From an uncultured Lachnospiraceae bacterium (GTDB lineage: Bacteria > Bacillota > Clostridia > Lachnospirales > Lachnospiraceae), in contig CAJUDH010000004.1 of the NCBI GenBank assembly GCA_910584845.1, positions 136,930 through 200,929 of the forward strand: 64,000 bases of DNA, written 5' to 3'. The stretch's first letter is position 1. Each line of letters starts with the position of its first letter. The position numbers and the translations under genes are program-made. Shown here piece by piece: positions 1 to 8,647 of the stretch. The notes under the pieces were generated by a model that was not told where the DNA came from, did no database searches, and was given only the letters and a program-made list of their open reading frames with translations.

Positions 1-339
1 TTCGATGGAAGTGATGCAGCGGGGGTTTTTGCACTTAATTACGTTGGTGATTTTTTTGGGCAGTTTTAGCCGCTTTTTCTCCACAATTTTATTGTCTTTG
101 ATAATATTGACTGTGATGTTGTGGTCAATATAGCCCAGGATTTCCAGGTCTAAATTTTCCAAAGGCTCTTCAATTTTGATAATGTCTTTGCGCCCCATTT
201 TGTTGCTGCGGGCATTTTTGATGATGGCTACTTGGCATTCCAGCTTGTCCAGCCCTAAATGGTAGTAAATATCCAGGCTCCTGCCGGCTTCAATATGGTC
301 CAGGACAATCCCTTTTTGTAATCCGCTGATATTTAACAT
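1..339 (-). CDS. pyrI: Aspartate carbamoyltransferase regulatory subunit, partial
   Basis: Regulatory chain of aspartate transcarbamoylase, which binds nucleotide effectors and holds the catalytic trimers together in pyrimidine synthesis. The 113 visible codons start MLNISGLQKGIVLDHI and contain the allosteric-domain segment typical of the family (YYHLGLDKLECQVAIIKNA), then the first half of the zinc site, CKNPRC. The second cysteine pair lies beyond the left edge, so the 3' end is missing. Its ATG overlaps the pyrB stop by 7 bases (ATGTTAA), showing translational coupling. Separate pyrI subunits are typical of enterics, archaea and many clostridia and absent from Bacillus. Confidence 0.95.
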   Translation of the reverse strand, partial: MLNISGLQKGIVLDHIEAGRSLDIYYHLGLDKLECQVAIIKNARSNKMGRKDIIKIEEPLENLDLEILGYIDHNITVNIIKDNKIVEKKRLKLPKKITNVIKCKNPRCITSIE

Positions 340-1256
340 GGCTTTTCCACCTCCAATAATGTCATGATTAAGGCCATCCTCACATAGACGCCGTATTGTA
401 CTTGCTTAAAATAGGCGGCCCTGGGGTCTTTGTCCACCTCTATGGAAATTTCGTTGACCCGGGGAAGGGGATGGAGGACATACATATCCTTTTTGGCCAG
501 CTTCATTTTCTTTTTGTCCAGGATATAGCAATCTTTTAGGCGGATATAATCATCTTCGTTGAAGAACCGTTCCCGCTGGACACGGGTCATGTAAAGGATA
601 TCTAATTTGGACATGGCTTCGTCCAAGCTGTTGACTTCTTCAAATTGAATATGGTTTGCCTTTAACACATCTTCCCGGATATAGCTGGGAACCTTCAGCT
701 CATCGGGTGAGATCAATACAAAACGGATATCCGGGTAGCGGACCATGGCGTTGATCAGGGAGTGGACGGTGCGGCCGAATTTCAAGTCGCCGCAAAGGCC
801 TACGGTCATGCTGCTTAAACGCCCCTTCAGGGCGCGGATGGTCAACAGGTCGGTCAAAGTTTGGGTCGGGTGCTGGTGGCCGCCGTCCCCGGCATTGATT
901 ATGGGGATACTGGCGTGCTGGGCGGCAACTAAGGCGGCGCCTTCCTTGGGGTGGCGCATAGCGGCTATGTCGGCATAGCAGGAAATCACCCGGATTGTGT
1001 CGGCTACGCTTTCCCCTTTGCTGGCGGAACTGGAATCAGCCGAAGAAAAACCAAGTACGCTGCCTCCGAGATTTAACATCGCGGATTCAAAACTGAGGCG
1101 GGTGCGGGTACTTGGTTCATAAAAAAGGGTCGCTAATTTTTTGCCGTCACAAACGTGGGCGTATTGGTCAAGGCGGTGTTCCATGTCCGTAGCGAGGGCT
1201 AACAGCCGGTCAATCTCTTCTACTGAAAAATCAAGAGGATTTAACATGTGTCTCAT
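333..1256 (-). CDS. pyrB: Aspartate carbamoyltransferase catalytic subunit
   Basis: Condenses carbamoyl phosphate with aspartate, the committed step of pyrimidine synthesis. The 307-residue length is normal for the family. The carbamoyl-phosphate loop STRTRLSFESA is at about residues 49-59, a GDGGHQHPTQTLTDL segment gives the His/Gln/Pro catalytic region, and HPLPR lies near the C terminus. MLNPLDF, three codons in, is an alternative start. The gene is directly followed by pyrI, so this is a pyrBI pair. No PyrR-type attenuator is visible in the short leader. Confidence 0.97.
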   Translation of the reverse strand: MRHMLNPLDFSVEEIDRLLALATDMEHRLDQYAHVCDGKKLATLFYEPSTRTRLSFESAMLNLGGSVLGFSSADSSSASKGESVADTIRVISCYADIAAMRHPKEGAALVAAQHASIPIINAGDGGHQHPTQTLTDLLTIRALKGRLSSMTVGLCGDLKFGRTVHSLINAMVRYPDIRFVLISPDELKVPSYIREDVLKANHIQFEEVNSLDEAMSKLDILYMTRVQRERFFNEDDYIRLKDCYILDKKKMKLAKKDMYVLHPLPRVNEISIEVDKDPRAAYFKQVQYGVYVRMALIMTLLEVEKPC

Positions 1257-1792
1257 ATCGGTTCTCCTTTAATGCTTAATCTCTTGTTTCTGGTTTCCGG
1301 ATTTATTATAGCTGATTCTTCCGTAGATTTCCAGTAGATTTTAAAGTGGAAAAAGAGAAAATTGCGGTTATTGGCCCCCCTCTTTGTCCATGGCGGATAA
1401 CCTTGGCGGCTTTCTGGTTTTTCCGATTGATCCGTTTTAAAGAATCTTCAGAAATAATTTAAAGATAGTTAAGGAATTTGTGGTAAAATAAAATATCTTA
1501 GTTTGGTATGGCATAAGCGGAGCCGGAACAGAAAGAAAATAAATTATTAGTGGAAGCCTTTTTATACAAGGAAGCTGCCGCAAAATCCAATGGTTTGCAG
1601 GAATGTAAGGGCGGAAAACGGCTGTTGCTGTGGGAAACCGAAGGCGGGCCTTTGGGCGCCTGTGATGTTTTCGGCTTTTGATGTTAGGGCACAGCCATGC
1701 CGGTTCGCTCTATTTGGCGGCCTTACAAATTCTATGTGGAAGGCAAAAGCAGGGCGGAAGGGCAAAAAAATGTTAAGAAAGGAGCAAGGTTT
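1257..1792. other. Gene-poor spacer between divergent pyrB and GH1 gene
   Basis: About 540 bases between two outward-facing genes. Apart from the candidate pyrB promoter I see no supportable gene, RNA or repeat. A frame at 1565-1680 gives a short peptide ending at a stop with no recognised family. The frame open upstream of the GH1 ATG (from 1697) has no ribosome binding site and is treated as non-coding. Confidence 0.5.
1305..1333 (-). promoter_or_regulatory. Candidate promoter for pyrBI
   Basis: On the minus strand a TATAAT box (1310-1305) lies 17 bases downstream of TGGAAA (1333-1328), a 4/6 match to the -35 consensus. The implied leader is only about 40 bases, too short for an attenuator. 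The -35 is weak, so this is tentative. Confidence 0.35.
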
Positions 1793-3259
1793 ATGATGTT
1801 TCCGGAAAATTTTTTGTGGGGAGGGGCAATCGCCGCCAACCAGGCGGAGGGCGCATGGGATGTGGACGGCAGGGGACCGGCCAAAACGGATGTAACCACC
1901 GGTGGGTCGGTAAAAGAGCCACGGTACATAACGTATATTGACAAGGACGGCAATCCCGGAAAAACGCCAAACGGATCCCCCATCCCAGAGGGCGCCAGGT
2001 ATGCGGTTTTGGAGGATTGCTACTACCCCAACCACGACGGCATTGATTTTTTCCATAGGTATAAAGAAGATATAGCATTGTTTGCCGGGATGGGGTTTAA
2101 AGTATTCCGGATGTCCGTTTCCTGGTCAAGGCTATATCCAAAAGGGGACGAAGAGGCACCAAACCCCAAAGGGGTTGCATTTTACCGGGATGTGTTTTTG
2201 GAATGCCAGAAGTACGGCATCGAGCCATTGGTGACAATCTGGCATTTTGACACGCCGTTGTATCTGGAAGAGCATTATGGCGGGTGGAATAACCGTAAGC
2301 TAATTGATTTTTATGAAAGGTTTGCAAGGACTTGTTTTACGGAATATAAGGGGTTGGTAAAATACTGGCTCACTTTTAACGAGATTAACAATACCATTAT
2401 GATGCTGGACCTGTTTGGGAACCATGGGGGTCATGAAGAATACAGGGCCGGTTACCAGCAGCTGCATTATCAGTTTGTGGCAAGTGCCAGGGCAGTGCAG
2501 GCCGGGCATGAAATTGACCCTGCCAATCAGATCGGGTGTATGATTTGCGGCATTACGTTCTATCCGGGGACTTGTGACCCAAAAGACATCCTCGCAAACC
2601 GCCATACATGGGAAAAAAGCATTTTTTACTGCGGGGACGTCCAGTGCAAAGGCAAATACCCTTCCTTTGCCAAACGGTTATGGGCGGAACACGGCGTGGA
2701 TTTGGATATGACACAGCAAGATTTGGAAGAATTGAGGAACGGCTGCGTAGACATGTACACATTTTCTTACTATATGTCGTCCATCGTTTCCACCCATGAG
2801 GCCAAAGAAACCGTTTCCGGGAATTTTACCGCAGGGGCGAAGAACCCGTATCTCCAGTATTCGGATTGGGGATGGGCATTTGACCCGGAGGGGCTTCAGT
2901 ATTATCTGGAAATGATTTATGACCGCTACGAAAAACCGATTATGGTTGTTGAAAACGGGCTGGGCGCATATGACACCATTGAGGAAGACGGGGGCATCCA
3001 CGATGCTTACCGGATTAGCTACCACCGGGAACATATTAAGAAAATGGCAGAAGCCATGAAAAACGGCGTAGACCTCATCGGGTACACCACATGGGGGTGC
3101 ATAGATTTAGTCAGCGCCGGGACAGGGGAGATGAGAAAACGTTATGGGTTTATCTATGTGGACAAAGACGACGAAGGCAAGGGGACTTTTGACAGGAAGG
3201 TAAAGGATTCCTACCATTGGTACAAAAAAGTGATCCAGTCCCGGGGGACGGAATTATAA
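1793..3259 (+). CDS. Family 1 glycoside hydrolase, 6-phospho-beta-glucosidase type
   Basis: Cytoplasmic retaining hydrolase that splits phosphorylated beta-glucosides imported by a PTS. About 488 residues, normal for GH1. The start is set by AAAGGAG eight bases before ATG 1793 and by the N-terminal family motif FPENFLWGGAIAANQAEGAW. The acid/base glutamate is in TFNEINN (about residue 196) and the nucleophile in VVENGLG (about residue 387). The C-terminal SAGTGEMRKRYGF loop carries the Ser-Lys-Tyr set that binds the 6-phosphate, which favours a phospho-substrate. No PTS permease or antiterminator gene lies nearby, so import must come from elsewhere. Confidence 0.93.
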   Translation: MMFPENFLWGGAIAANQAEGAWDVDGRGPAKTDVTTGGSVKEPRYITYIDKDGNPGKTPNGSPIPEGARYAVLEDCYYPNHDGIDFFHRYKEDIALFAGMGFKVFRMSVSWSRLYPKGDEEAPNPKGVAFYRDVFLECQKYGIEPLVTIWHFDTPLYLEEHYGGWNNRKLIDFYERFARTCFTEYKGLVKYWLTFNEINNTIMMLDLFGNHGGHEEYRAGYQQLHYQFVASARAVQAGHEIDPANQIGCMICGITFYPGTCDPKDILANRHTWEKSIFYCGDVQCKGKYPSFAKRLWAEHGVDLDMTQQDLEELRNGCVDMYTFSYYMSSIVSTHEAKETVSGNFTAGAKNPYLQYSDWGWAFDPEGLQYYLEMIYDRYEKPIMVVENGLGAYDTIEEDGGIHDAYRISYHREHIKKMAEAMKNGVDLIGYTTWGCIDLVSAGTGEMRKRYGFIYVDKDDEGKGTFDRKVKDSYHWYKKVIQSRGTEL

Positions 3260-3307
3260 AACCGGTTGGGGCCCTGCGTCAAAATGACCGGGTATGGGGA
3301 GGCCAAA

Positions 3308-3571
3308 ATGAAAGAAAAATGGAGAAATAGATTGGTTCAGGCGGACCATGCAGTAATCCTGGCCGGTTTGGCCCTGCTGTCGATAGGTTTATATTATTGT
3401 GTCATAAAGGCAGGGATCCCCTTTCATGACGCGCCTTTAGAACTGCGGATCAGGTATGCCATCCATATGGAAGTTGGAGAAGTGCTGGTAAAAAGCGGAT
3501 TTTTGTTTGCTATAGGGGGCGGCATAGGACGTCTGGCTTTGTGGCTGTCCGGGGTAAAGAAAAGGTTATGA
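3308..3571 (+). CDS. Small two-helix membrane protein of unknown function
   Basis: 87 residues beginning MKEKWRNRLVQADH, preceded by GGGGAGG. Two hydrophobic segments are visible, at about residues 13-33 (AVILAGLALLSIGLYYCV) and 60-80 (FLFAIGGGIGRLALWL), joined by a short charged loop. I do not recognise the family. It follows the GH1 gene by 48 bases and could be co-transcribed with it, but nothing in the sequence ties it to sugar metabolism. Confidence 0.6.
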   Translation: MKEKWRNRLVQADHAVILAGLALLSIGLYYCVIKAGIPFHDAPLELRIRYAIHMEVGEVLVKSGFLFAIGGGIGRLALWLSGVKKRL

Positions 3572-3654
3572 CCCCGGAAAAGGACGGCATACGAAATTTG
3601 TTGCCGCATCCATACACAAAGCCGTAGCAGCTACTGTTTCAATACAGAAGGGGG

Positions 3655-5568
3655 ATGGCAGGGATAACTATATGGACAATTTTGCAGATAGGGCCTACTA
3701 CGGATAAAAAGAAGATCCGCAAGGCTTATGCAGCCCGGTCGAAAGAAATCCACCCAGAGGAGAAACCGGAAGAATTTAAACTGCTTTACCAGGCATATAA
3801 ATCAGCGTTGGCATATGCAGGCGGGGGAAAGGGGGGGAATCCCCCGATTCCCGACGGGGGCCAGGAAGGCCTTAGGCAAAGGGGCGATGTGCCAAATGGC
3901 AATACGGGAAAGGAATGGGGGGTAGGGGGCAGGGCCGGCAAAGAAAGGCAAGAAAAAGAAAACCAGGAAAAAATGGGCCTCCAAAAAGAAAATGAAGATC
4001 AGGGTAACAGCCTTGGACAGCAGCTCTCAAATCATTTTTCCCATGAACTGGACAGGCAGAAGCTTTTACAGCTTCTGATTGACAATCTGCGCGTCCAATG
4101 GGGAAAGGCTAAATCAGCTTCCCCATTGGACCGGTCCTGGCAGGTATATTTAAGTTCCGAGGATTTTAAAAGGGTCCAATGGTCCCCCCAGGCCATTGAT
4201 TTTCTGGGTCAAGAAACACAGCAATATAAAAATACGATGTATTGCGTGTCGGAGGAAGCCGTGCTGGTAGCATTGTGGAAGGCCTATGGCTTTCAGGTAG
4301 GCCAACAGCCTTCCAAGGCGGGCCGCCTATATGCCAATTTATATACGGTTTTCCTGTTATGGCAAGACAAGCAGCTAAGGCAACAAAAAGAGGAAAAGCA
4401 AAAAAGGAGGAAAAAATGGATCCGGCTGGCCTTTATAGCTGCCGCCTGCGTTGTGCTTCCCTATAAATTGTATGCCGGATTAACAAAGGACCGGCGGTAT
4501 GTGGAAGCATATATGGAGGCGGTTTATCCGGGGACCGTTTTTACAAAGCCCCAGAAGATAGGGGCGGCGGATTATTTTTTCTATTCGGAGAGCCACCCGG
4601 GAATTACCATTACGGCGAAAGTGAGGGGGAGCGGCCCCCACAAAGAAGTGATAGAAGATTATGGCACGAAAATTTTGGAGTATTATTCAGGCCGTTATGG
4701 TGCAAAACTAAAATGGAAGTTCGTAGAGGGAAGCGGGGCTAAGCAGTTAAAGGAATATACCGCTTTTAGCAATACACTGCTAAGATGGGATTTCGGGGAA
4801 GGCAGCGGAAAATCTTTGTTTGCCGATGGGGAATATGTGGCGTATTATCCGGACATCCGGGATGCAGAAACCTTTTCTTCCGCTATCGTAAAGATGCTTC
4901 AGGAGCAAAAGGAGTTGGATTTCGTGGATTCTTTCGGCATCTGTGCCGAAGGCGCCCGGTATCCATTGTCTATGTTGGAAGGAGGGGAGCTTGGGTTCCC
5001 CAGGCCGCAGCATTACCAGGTGGAAGGGCTGGCAGACAGCGGGAAGCTGGCAGAAGACGTCAGGGAAGGGTACATCGACTATATGTTTCATTATGAACCA
5101 TGGAACCTGGCCGGGGAGCAGAAAAAAGCATGGGCGGAAGCATACAAGGCACGGGGCAGGAAATGGGAAGAGGAAGGGGGTGGGTACCGGAAGGAAACCA
5201 TGGTCCAAAAAACAAATTCGGAAAAGTTGCCGTATTCGTTTGCATTTGGAAAAACCTATTTCCAGGGCGCCCCTGTGCCGGAAATCGACAAAGCGGAAAC
5301 AGCATTGGATTTGTATATTCCGGTTTATTATTCCGGTGACCATTATGGCGAACCTATGGTTTATAATGCAGAACCGTATATTTCCGTGGGGAATGCTTAC
5401 CAGCTTTTGGAAGGCATGGGGACCGATGTAAAGGCGGCGGAGGACGGGAGCGGGTTTACCGTAAAAGACGGGCAGGGGCAGGTCCGCCGGTTTGGGGACG
5501 AAGCAGAGGTAAAGCTGGAAGCGGTGCTGCCGTTGATCCATAGGCGCCTGGCCGCCCCCTATCCATAG
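3655..5568 (+). CDS. J-domain-like single-pass membrane protein
   Basis: 637 residues, start supported by AGAAGGGGG before the ATG. Residues about 5-50 look like a shortened J domain: WTILQIGPTTDKKKIRKAY, then a helix ending in HPEEKPEEF where true DnaJ proteins have HPD. A low-complexity Gly/Gln/Lys/Glu segment follows (about 58-120). A basic stretch and one membrane helix lie at about 247-272 (KRRKKWIRLAFIAAACVVLPY). The remaining 360 residues, Tyr- and Gly-rich, should be outside the cell and match no family I know. The HPE in place of HPD suggests it may not stimulate Hsp70 normally. It stands immediately upstream of IMP cyclohydrolase and two receptor-like kinases, which suggests a shared membrane signalling role (inference). 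Confidence 0.7.
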   Translation: MAGITIWTILQIGPTTDKKKIRKAYAARSKEIHPEEKPEEFKLLYQAYKSALAYAGGGKGGNPPIPDGGQEGLRQRGDVPNGNTGKEWGVGGRAGKERQEKENQEKMGLQKENEDQGNSLGQQLSNHFSHELDRQKLLQLLIDNLRVQWGKAKSASPLDRSWQVYLSSEDFKRVQWSPQAIDFLGQETQQYKNTMYCVSEEAVLVALWKAYGFQVGQQPSKAGRLYANLYTVFLLWQDKQLRQQKEEKQKRRKKWIRLAFIAAACVVLPYKLYAGLTKDRRYVEAYMEAVYPGTVFTKPQKIGAADYFFYSESHPGITITAKVRGSGPHKEVIEDYGTKILEYYSGRYGAKLKWKFVEGSGAKQLKEYTAFSNTLLRWDFGEGSGKSLFADGEYVAYYPDIRDAETFSSAIVKMLQEQKELDFVDSFGICAEGARYPLSMLEGGELGFPRPQHYQVEGLADSGKLAEDVREGYIDYMFHYEPWNLAGEQKKAWAEAYKARGRKWEEEGGGYRKETMVQKTNSEKLPYSFAFGKTYFQGAPVPEIDKAETALDLYIPVYYSGDHYGEPMVYNAEPYISVGNAYQLLEGMGTDVKAAEDGSGFTVKDGQGQVRRFGDEAEVKLEAVLPLIHRRLAAPYP

Positions 5569-5726
5569 CCTGGTACATAAAGTTTGCCCCATGGCTGCCA
5601 GGCAGGGCTTTCCCGGTAAAAAATGCTTGCAATCCGTACGGAAATAGATTATTATTCCATGCCTTTTGCGGGCCTGCGCCCGAGGGCAGGGACATACAAA
5701 ACAGAAAGTGCAAGGAGGATACAGGA

Positions 5727-6446
5727 ATGAAAAAGTTATCATTAGAACAGGAACTGAAAGGGAATGCCTATCCCGGCCGAGGGATTGCCATAGGAAAAAC
5801 TCCAAAAGGCACCAAGGCGGTAGCTGCCTATTTTATTATGGGGAGAAGCGAGAACAGCCGGAACCGGATTTTTGTAGAAGACGGGGAAGGGATCCGTACC
5901 CAGGCATTCGACCCTGCCAAGCTAAAAGACCCCAGCCTGATCATCTATGCGCCGGTGCGGGTGCTGGGCAACAAGACGATTGTTACCAATGGGGATCAGA
6001 CCGATACCATCTATGAAGGGATGGATAAACAGCTGACATTTGAACAATCCCTGCGCAGCCGGGAGTTTGAACCGGATGGCCCCAATTACACACCGCGGAT
6101 CTCCGGGATTATCCATATCGAAAACGGCAATTACAATTATGCCATGTCCATTTTAAAGAGCAATCATCAAGACCCGTCTTCCTGCTGCCGCTTTACGTTT
6201 GCTTATGAGAACCCCATAGCGGGGGAAGGGCATTTTATCCATACTTATATGCATGACGGGGATCCGCTCCCTAGTTTTGAGGGGGAGCCGAAGCGGATCG
6301 GAGTCCTGGAAGACATAGATGATTTTACCCGGTCCATCTGGGGCAGCCTCAATGAGGAAAATAAAGTGTCCCTTTTTGTCCGGTATATCGATATTGCCAC
6401 AGGAAAGTACGAGAGCAGGACCGTGAATAAAAATTTAGGGATGTAA
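5727..6446 (+). CDS. purO: IMP cyclohydrolase, PurO-like family
   Basis: 239 residues resembling the IMP cyclohydrolase family first described in archaea. This enzyme closes the ring of FAICAR to give IMP, the last step of purine synthesis. Recognisable parts are GNAYPGRGIAIGKTPKG near the N terminus, YFIMGRSENSRNR (about residues 35-47), APRISGI-like YTPRISGII (about 121-129) and YENPIAGEGHFIHTYMHDGDPLPSF towards the C-terminal half. AAGGAGG lies eight bases before the ATG. The usual bacterial fusion PurH is absent here. The matching AICAR transformylase is a separate gene 4 kb downstream, with two kinase genes between them. Confidence 0.85.
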   Translation: MKKLSLEQELKGNAYPGRGIAIGKTPKGTKAVAAYFIMGRSENSRNRIFVEDGEGIRTQAFDPAKLKDPSLIIYAPVRVLGNKTIVTNGDQTDTIYEGMDKQLTFEQSLRSREFEPDGPNYTPRISGIIHIENGNYNYAMSILKSNHQDPSSCCRFTFAYENPIAGEGHFIHTYMHDGDPLPSFEGEPKRIGVLEDIDDFTRSIWGSLNEENKVSLFVRYIDIATGKYESRTVNKNLGM

Positions 6447-6531
6447 AGGTTATAACCGGCCTTATAAAGGGATGCTGCGTAAAGCCGGAGGACTGCGCAG
6501 GATGCCGGGGATACCAAAGGGGAGTCGGGGA

Positions 6532-8544
6532 ATGCAGATAAACTTATGCATAAGATGCATGGGGGAAATGGAAGGGGACATATGCCCCCGTTGTGGTTTT
6601 TGCATGGGCCAAGAAAAGCCCGCCCCCAGCGCTTTAAAGTGGTATACCATTTTGCATGGCAGATACCTGGTGGGAAAAACGTTGGGGCAGGGAAGCTTTG
6701 ACATTACGTATATCGGTTTTGACCTGCCTTTGAATACCAGGGTGGTAGTAAAAGAATATTTCCCATGGGAACATGCATCCCGGGACCCTGCCGGTTCCAA
6801 TGACGTCCGGTGGGATTTTTCTAAGGCAGGCCAGGAAGGGCGGGAGGCCGGGTGCGGCCATTTCCTGGAAGAAGCCCGGCGCATGGCCAAAATCGGCCCC
6901 CTCCCGGAGGTTGCCCGTGTATGGGATGCGTTCGCGGAAAATAACACGGCGTATCTTGTGATGGATTATGTGGATGGGGTTACGCTGAAAAATGCGGTAT
7001 CCGGCAAGGGCCCTATGAAGGTTAAGGAATGCCTGGATATGATGGCGCCGCTGGCGAAAGCCCTGGAACGGATGCATAAAAAAGGGATGGTCCACCGGGA
7101 TATTAACCCCAACAACATTATGGTGCTGCCGGATGGGGATGTCCGGCTGCTGGATTTTGGTGTTGCCAAAGGTTTTAGCCTTAGGGCAGGGGAGGAGCCC
7201 CGCCTTGTGGCCGCCCGGGCATTCAGCCCGGCTAAACAATATGGGGAAAGCGGCAATATAGGCCCTTGGACGGATGTATATGCCTTGTCCGCGACCTTAT
7301 ATTTTGCCCTCACAGGGAACCGGCCCCCAAATCCCATAAAGGGGAGGATGCAAGACGTTTTGGGGGAAAAGCCCGATAACAACACCGGCCTGACGGAAAA
7401 CGTGCTCAGTGTGCTTAAAGCCGGGATGGCTTTGGAACCAGAGCAGAGGATCCAAACCGTGGAGGAGCTGTTTTCCCGTTTGCGGAAAGCATCCGGCCGG
7501 AAGGTTTTGGGAAACGGGGCCGGGAAAAAACTTGCCGTTGCTGTTTTGCCGGCCGCCTCCCTTTTGGTTGCGTTGGCCATAGGGGCGGCTTTTTGGAACC
7601 CGGCCGCCACTACATGGACAAAGGGCGGGGTTACCTATACGGGAATGAAAGCCGCCGGAAAAATAGAAGGGGGCGGCAGGGCTGTTTATGAGGACGGCAG
7701 GATATACATAGGAGATTTCCGTAAAGGGGTAAAAGAAGGGGAGGGGACATGCCAATGGCCCAACGGCCGCAGGTATGAGGGGAGCTGGCTGGATGATAAA
7801 ATGGATGGCACAGGTACGATGACCTGGAAAAACGGGGATAAATACGAAGGGGGATTTAAAAACGGGAATATGGAGGGGGAAGGGGTCCTTTCTTATGCCC
7901 GGGGGGATGCGCTGGGCCGTGAAAAGTACAAAGGCGGCTGGCTTATGGATAAGAAAAGCGGCTACGGAGTTATGGTTTGGACCAACGGGGTGAAGTATGA
8001 AGGGGAGTACAAAGACGGCAGCAAAGAAGGGGACGGCATTATGGTTTGGCCCAACGGACAGAAGTACGAGGGCCAGTATAAAAACGACGTGCGGGAAGGG
8101 AAAGGCACGTTCTATTATGCAAAGGATGACGAAAACAACCGGGAGAAATACGAAGGGGAATGGTTAAAGGATAAAAGGCAAGGCACAGGGGTAATGCTTT
8201 GGAAAACAGGGGCAAAATACGAGGGGGAATATCACCATGACGTGATGGAAGGGGACGGGCGAATGACCTGGCCCAATGGGGAAACCTACCGGGGGCAGTT
8301 TATAGACGGCAAATACGAGGGGACCGGGGTCATGACATGGCCAGACGGGGGCAGATATGAGGGCGAGTTCCGGGACGGCAAGAGGGACGGGGTAGGGACT
8401 TATTATTTCCCCGGGGACAATAAAAACGGTTATGTAAAATATGAAGGCTTTTGGAAGGACGGAAGCTATACGGGCTGCCAGGGGGTATTTTATTTCAAAG
8501 ACGGTTCATCCAGGATATGGGAGGGTAATGGATTGCACCGTTAA
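6532..8544 (+). CDS. Receptor-like Ser/Thr kinase with zinc ribbon and MORN repeats
   Basis: About 671 residues. The chosen ATG follows GGGGAG and gives the same MQINLC start as the paralogue downstream. Domain order: zinc ribbon with CIRC and CPRC pairs (residues 6-25); Hanks-type kinase (about 40-320) with VVVKEYFP lysine, HRDINPNN catalytic loop and LLDFG metal motif; one membrane helix (about 333-357); then roughly eleven MORN repeats (Y-E-G-x-W/F type) to the C terminus. Topology puts the kinase inside and the MORN array outside. Odd points: the glycine loop reads GQGSFD instead of GQGGFG and the catalytic loop has NPNN instead of SPDN, so activity may be altered. Tandem duplicate of the gene at 8648. 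The substrate and ligand are unknown. Confidence 0.85.
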   Translation: MQINLCIRCMGEMEGDICPRCGFCMGQEKPAPSALKWYTILHGRYLVGKTLGQGSFDITYIGFDLPLNTRVVVKEYFPWEHASRDPAGSNDVRWDFSKAGQEGREAGCGHFLEEARRMAKIGPLPEVARVWDAFAENNTAYLVMDYVDGVTLKNAVSGKGPMKVKECLDMMAPLAKALERMHKKGMVHRDINPNNIMVLPDGDVRLLDFGVAKGFSLRAGEEPRLVAARAFSPAKQYGESGNIGPWTDVYALSATLYFALTGNRPPNPIKGRMQDVLGEKPDNNTGLTENVLSVLKAGMALEPEQRIQTVEELFSRLRKASGRKVLGNGAGKKLAVAVLPAASLLVALAIGAAFWNPAATTWTKGGVTYTGMKAAGKIEGGGRAVYEDGRIYIGDFRKGVKEGEGTCQWPNGRRYEGSWLDDKMDGTGTMTWKNGDKYEGGFKNGNMEGEGVLSYARGDALGREKYKGGWLMDKKSGYGVMVWTNGVKYEGEYKDGSKEGDGIMVWPNGQKYEGQYKNDVREGKGTFYYAKDDENNREKYEGEWLKDKRQGTGVMLWKTGAKYEGEYHHDVMEGDGRMTWPNGETYRGQFIDGKYEGTGVMTWPDGGRYEGEFRDGKRDGVGTYYFPGDNKNGYVKYEGFWKDGSYTGCQGVFYFKDGSSRIWEGNGLHR

Positions 8545-8647
8545 TCCGCTTTCGGGAGAATCTAACGGACGTATTTGAAACCGGCAGGGGTCCGATGGCT
8601 ACAGCATGTGGACGAACAGGACGGATGGTAATGGAGGTACAGGGAAT

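Noticed and set aside
1257..1340. PyrR-type attenuator before pyrB
   Set aside because: The leader from the likely promoter is about 40 bases with no terminator hairpin.
4780..5805. 341-codon minus-strand open frame opposite the J-like protein
   Set aside because: Cys/Phe/Pro-rich nonsense composition and no ribosome site. Taken as an antisense shadow.
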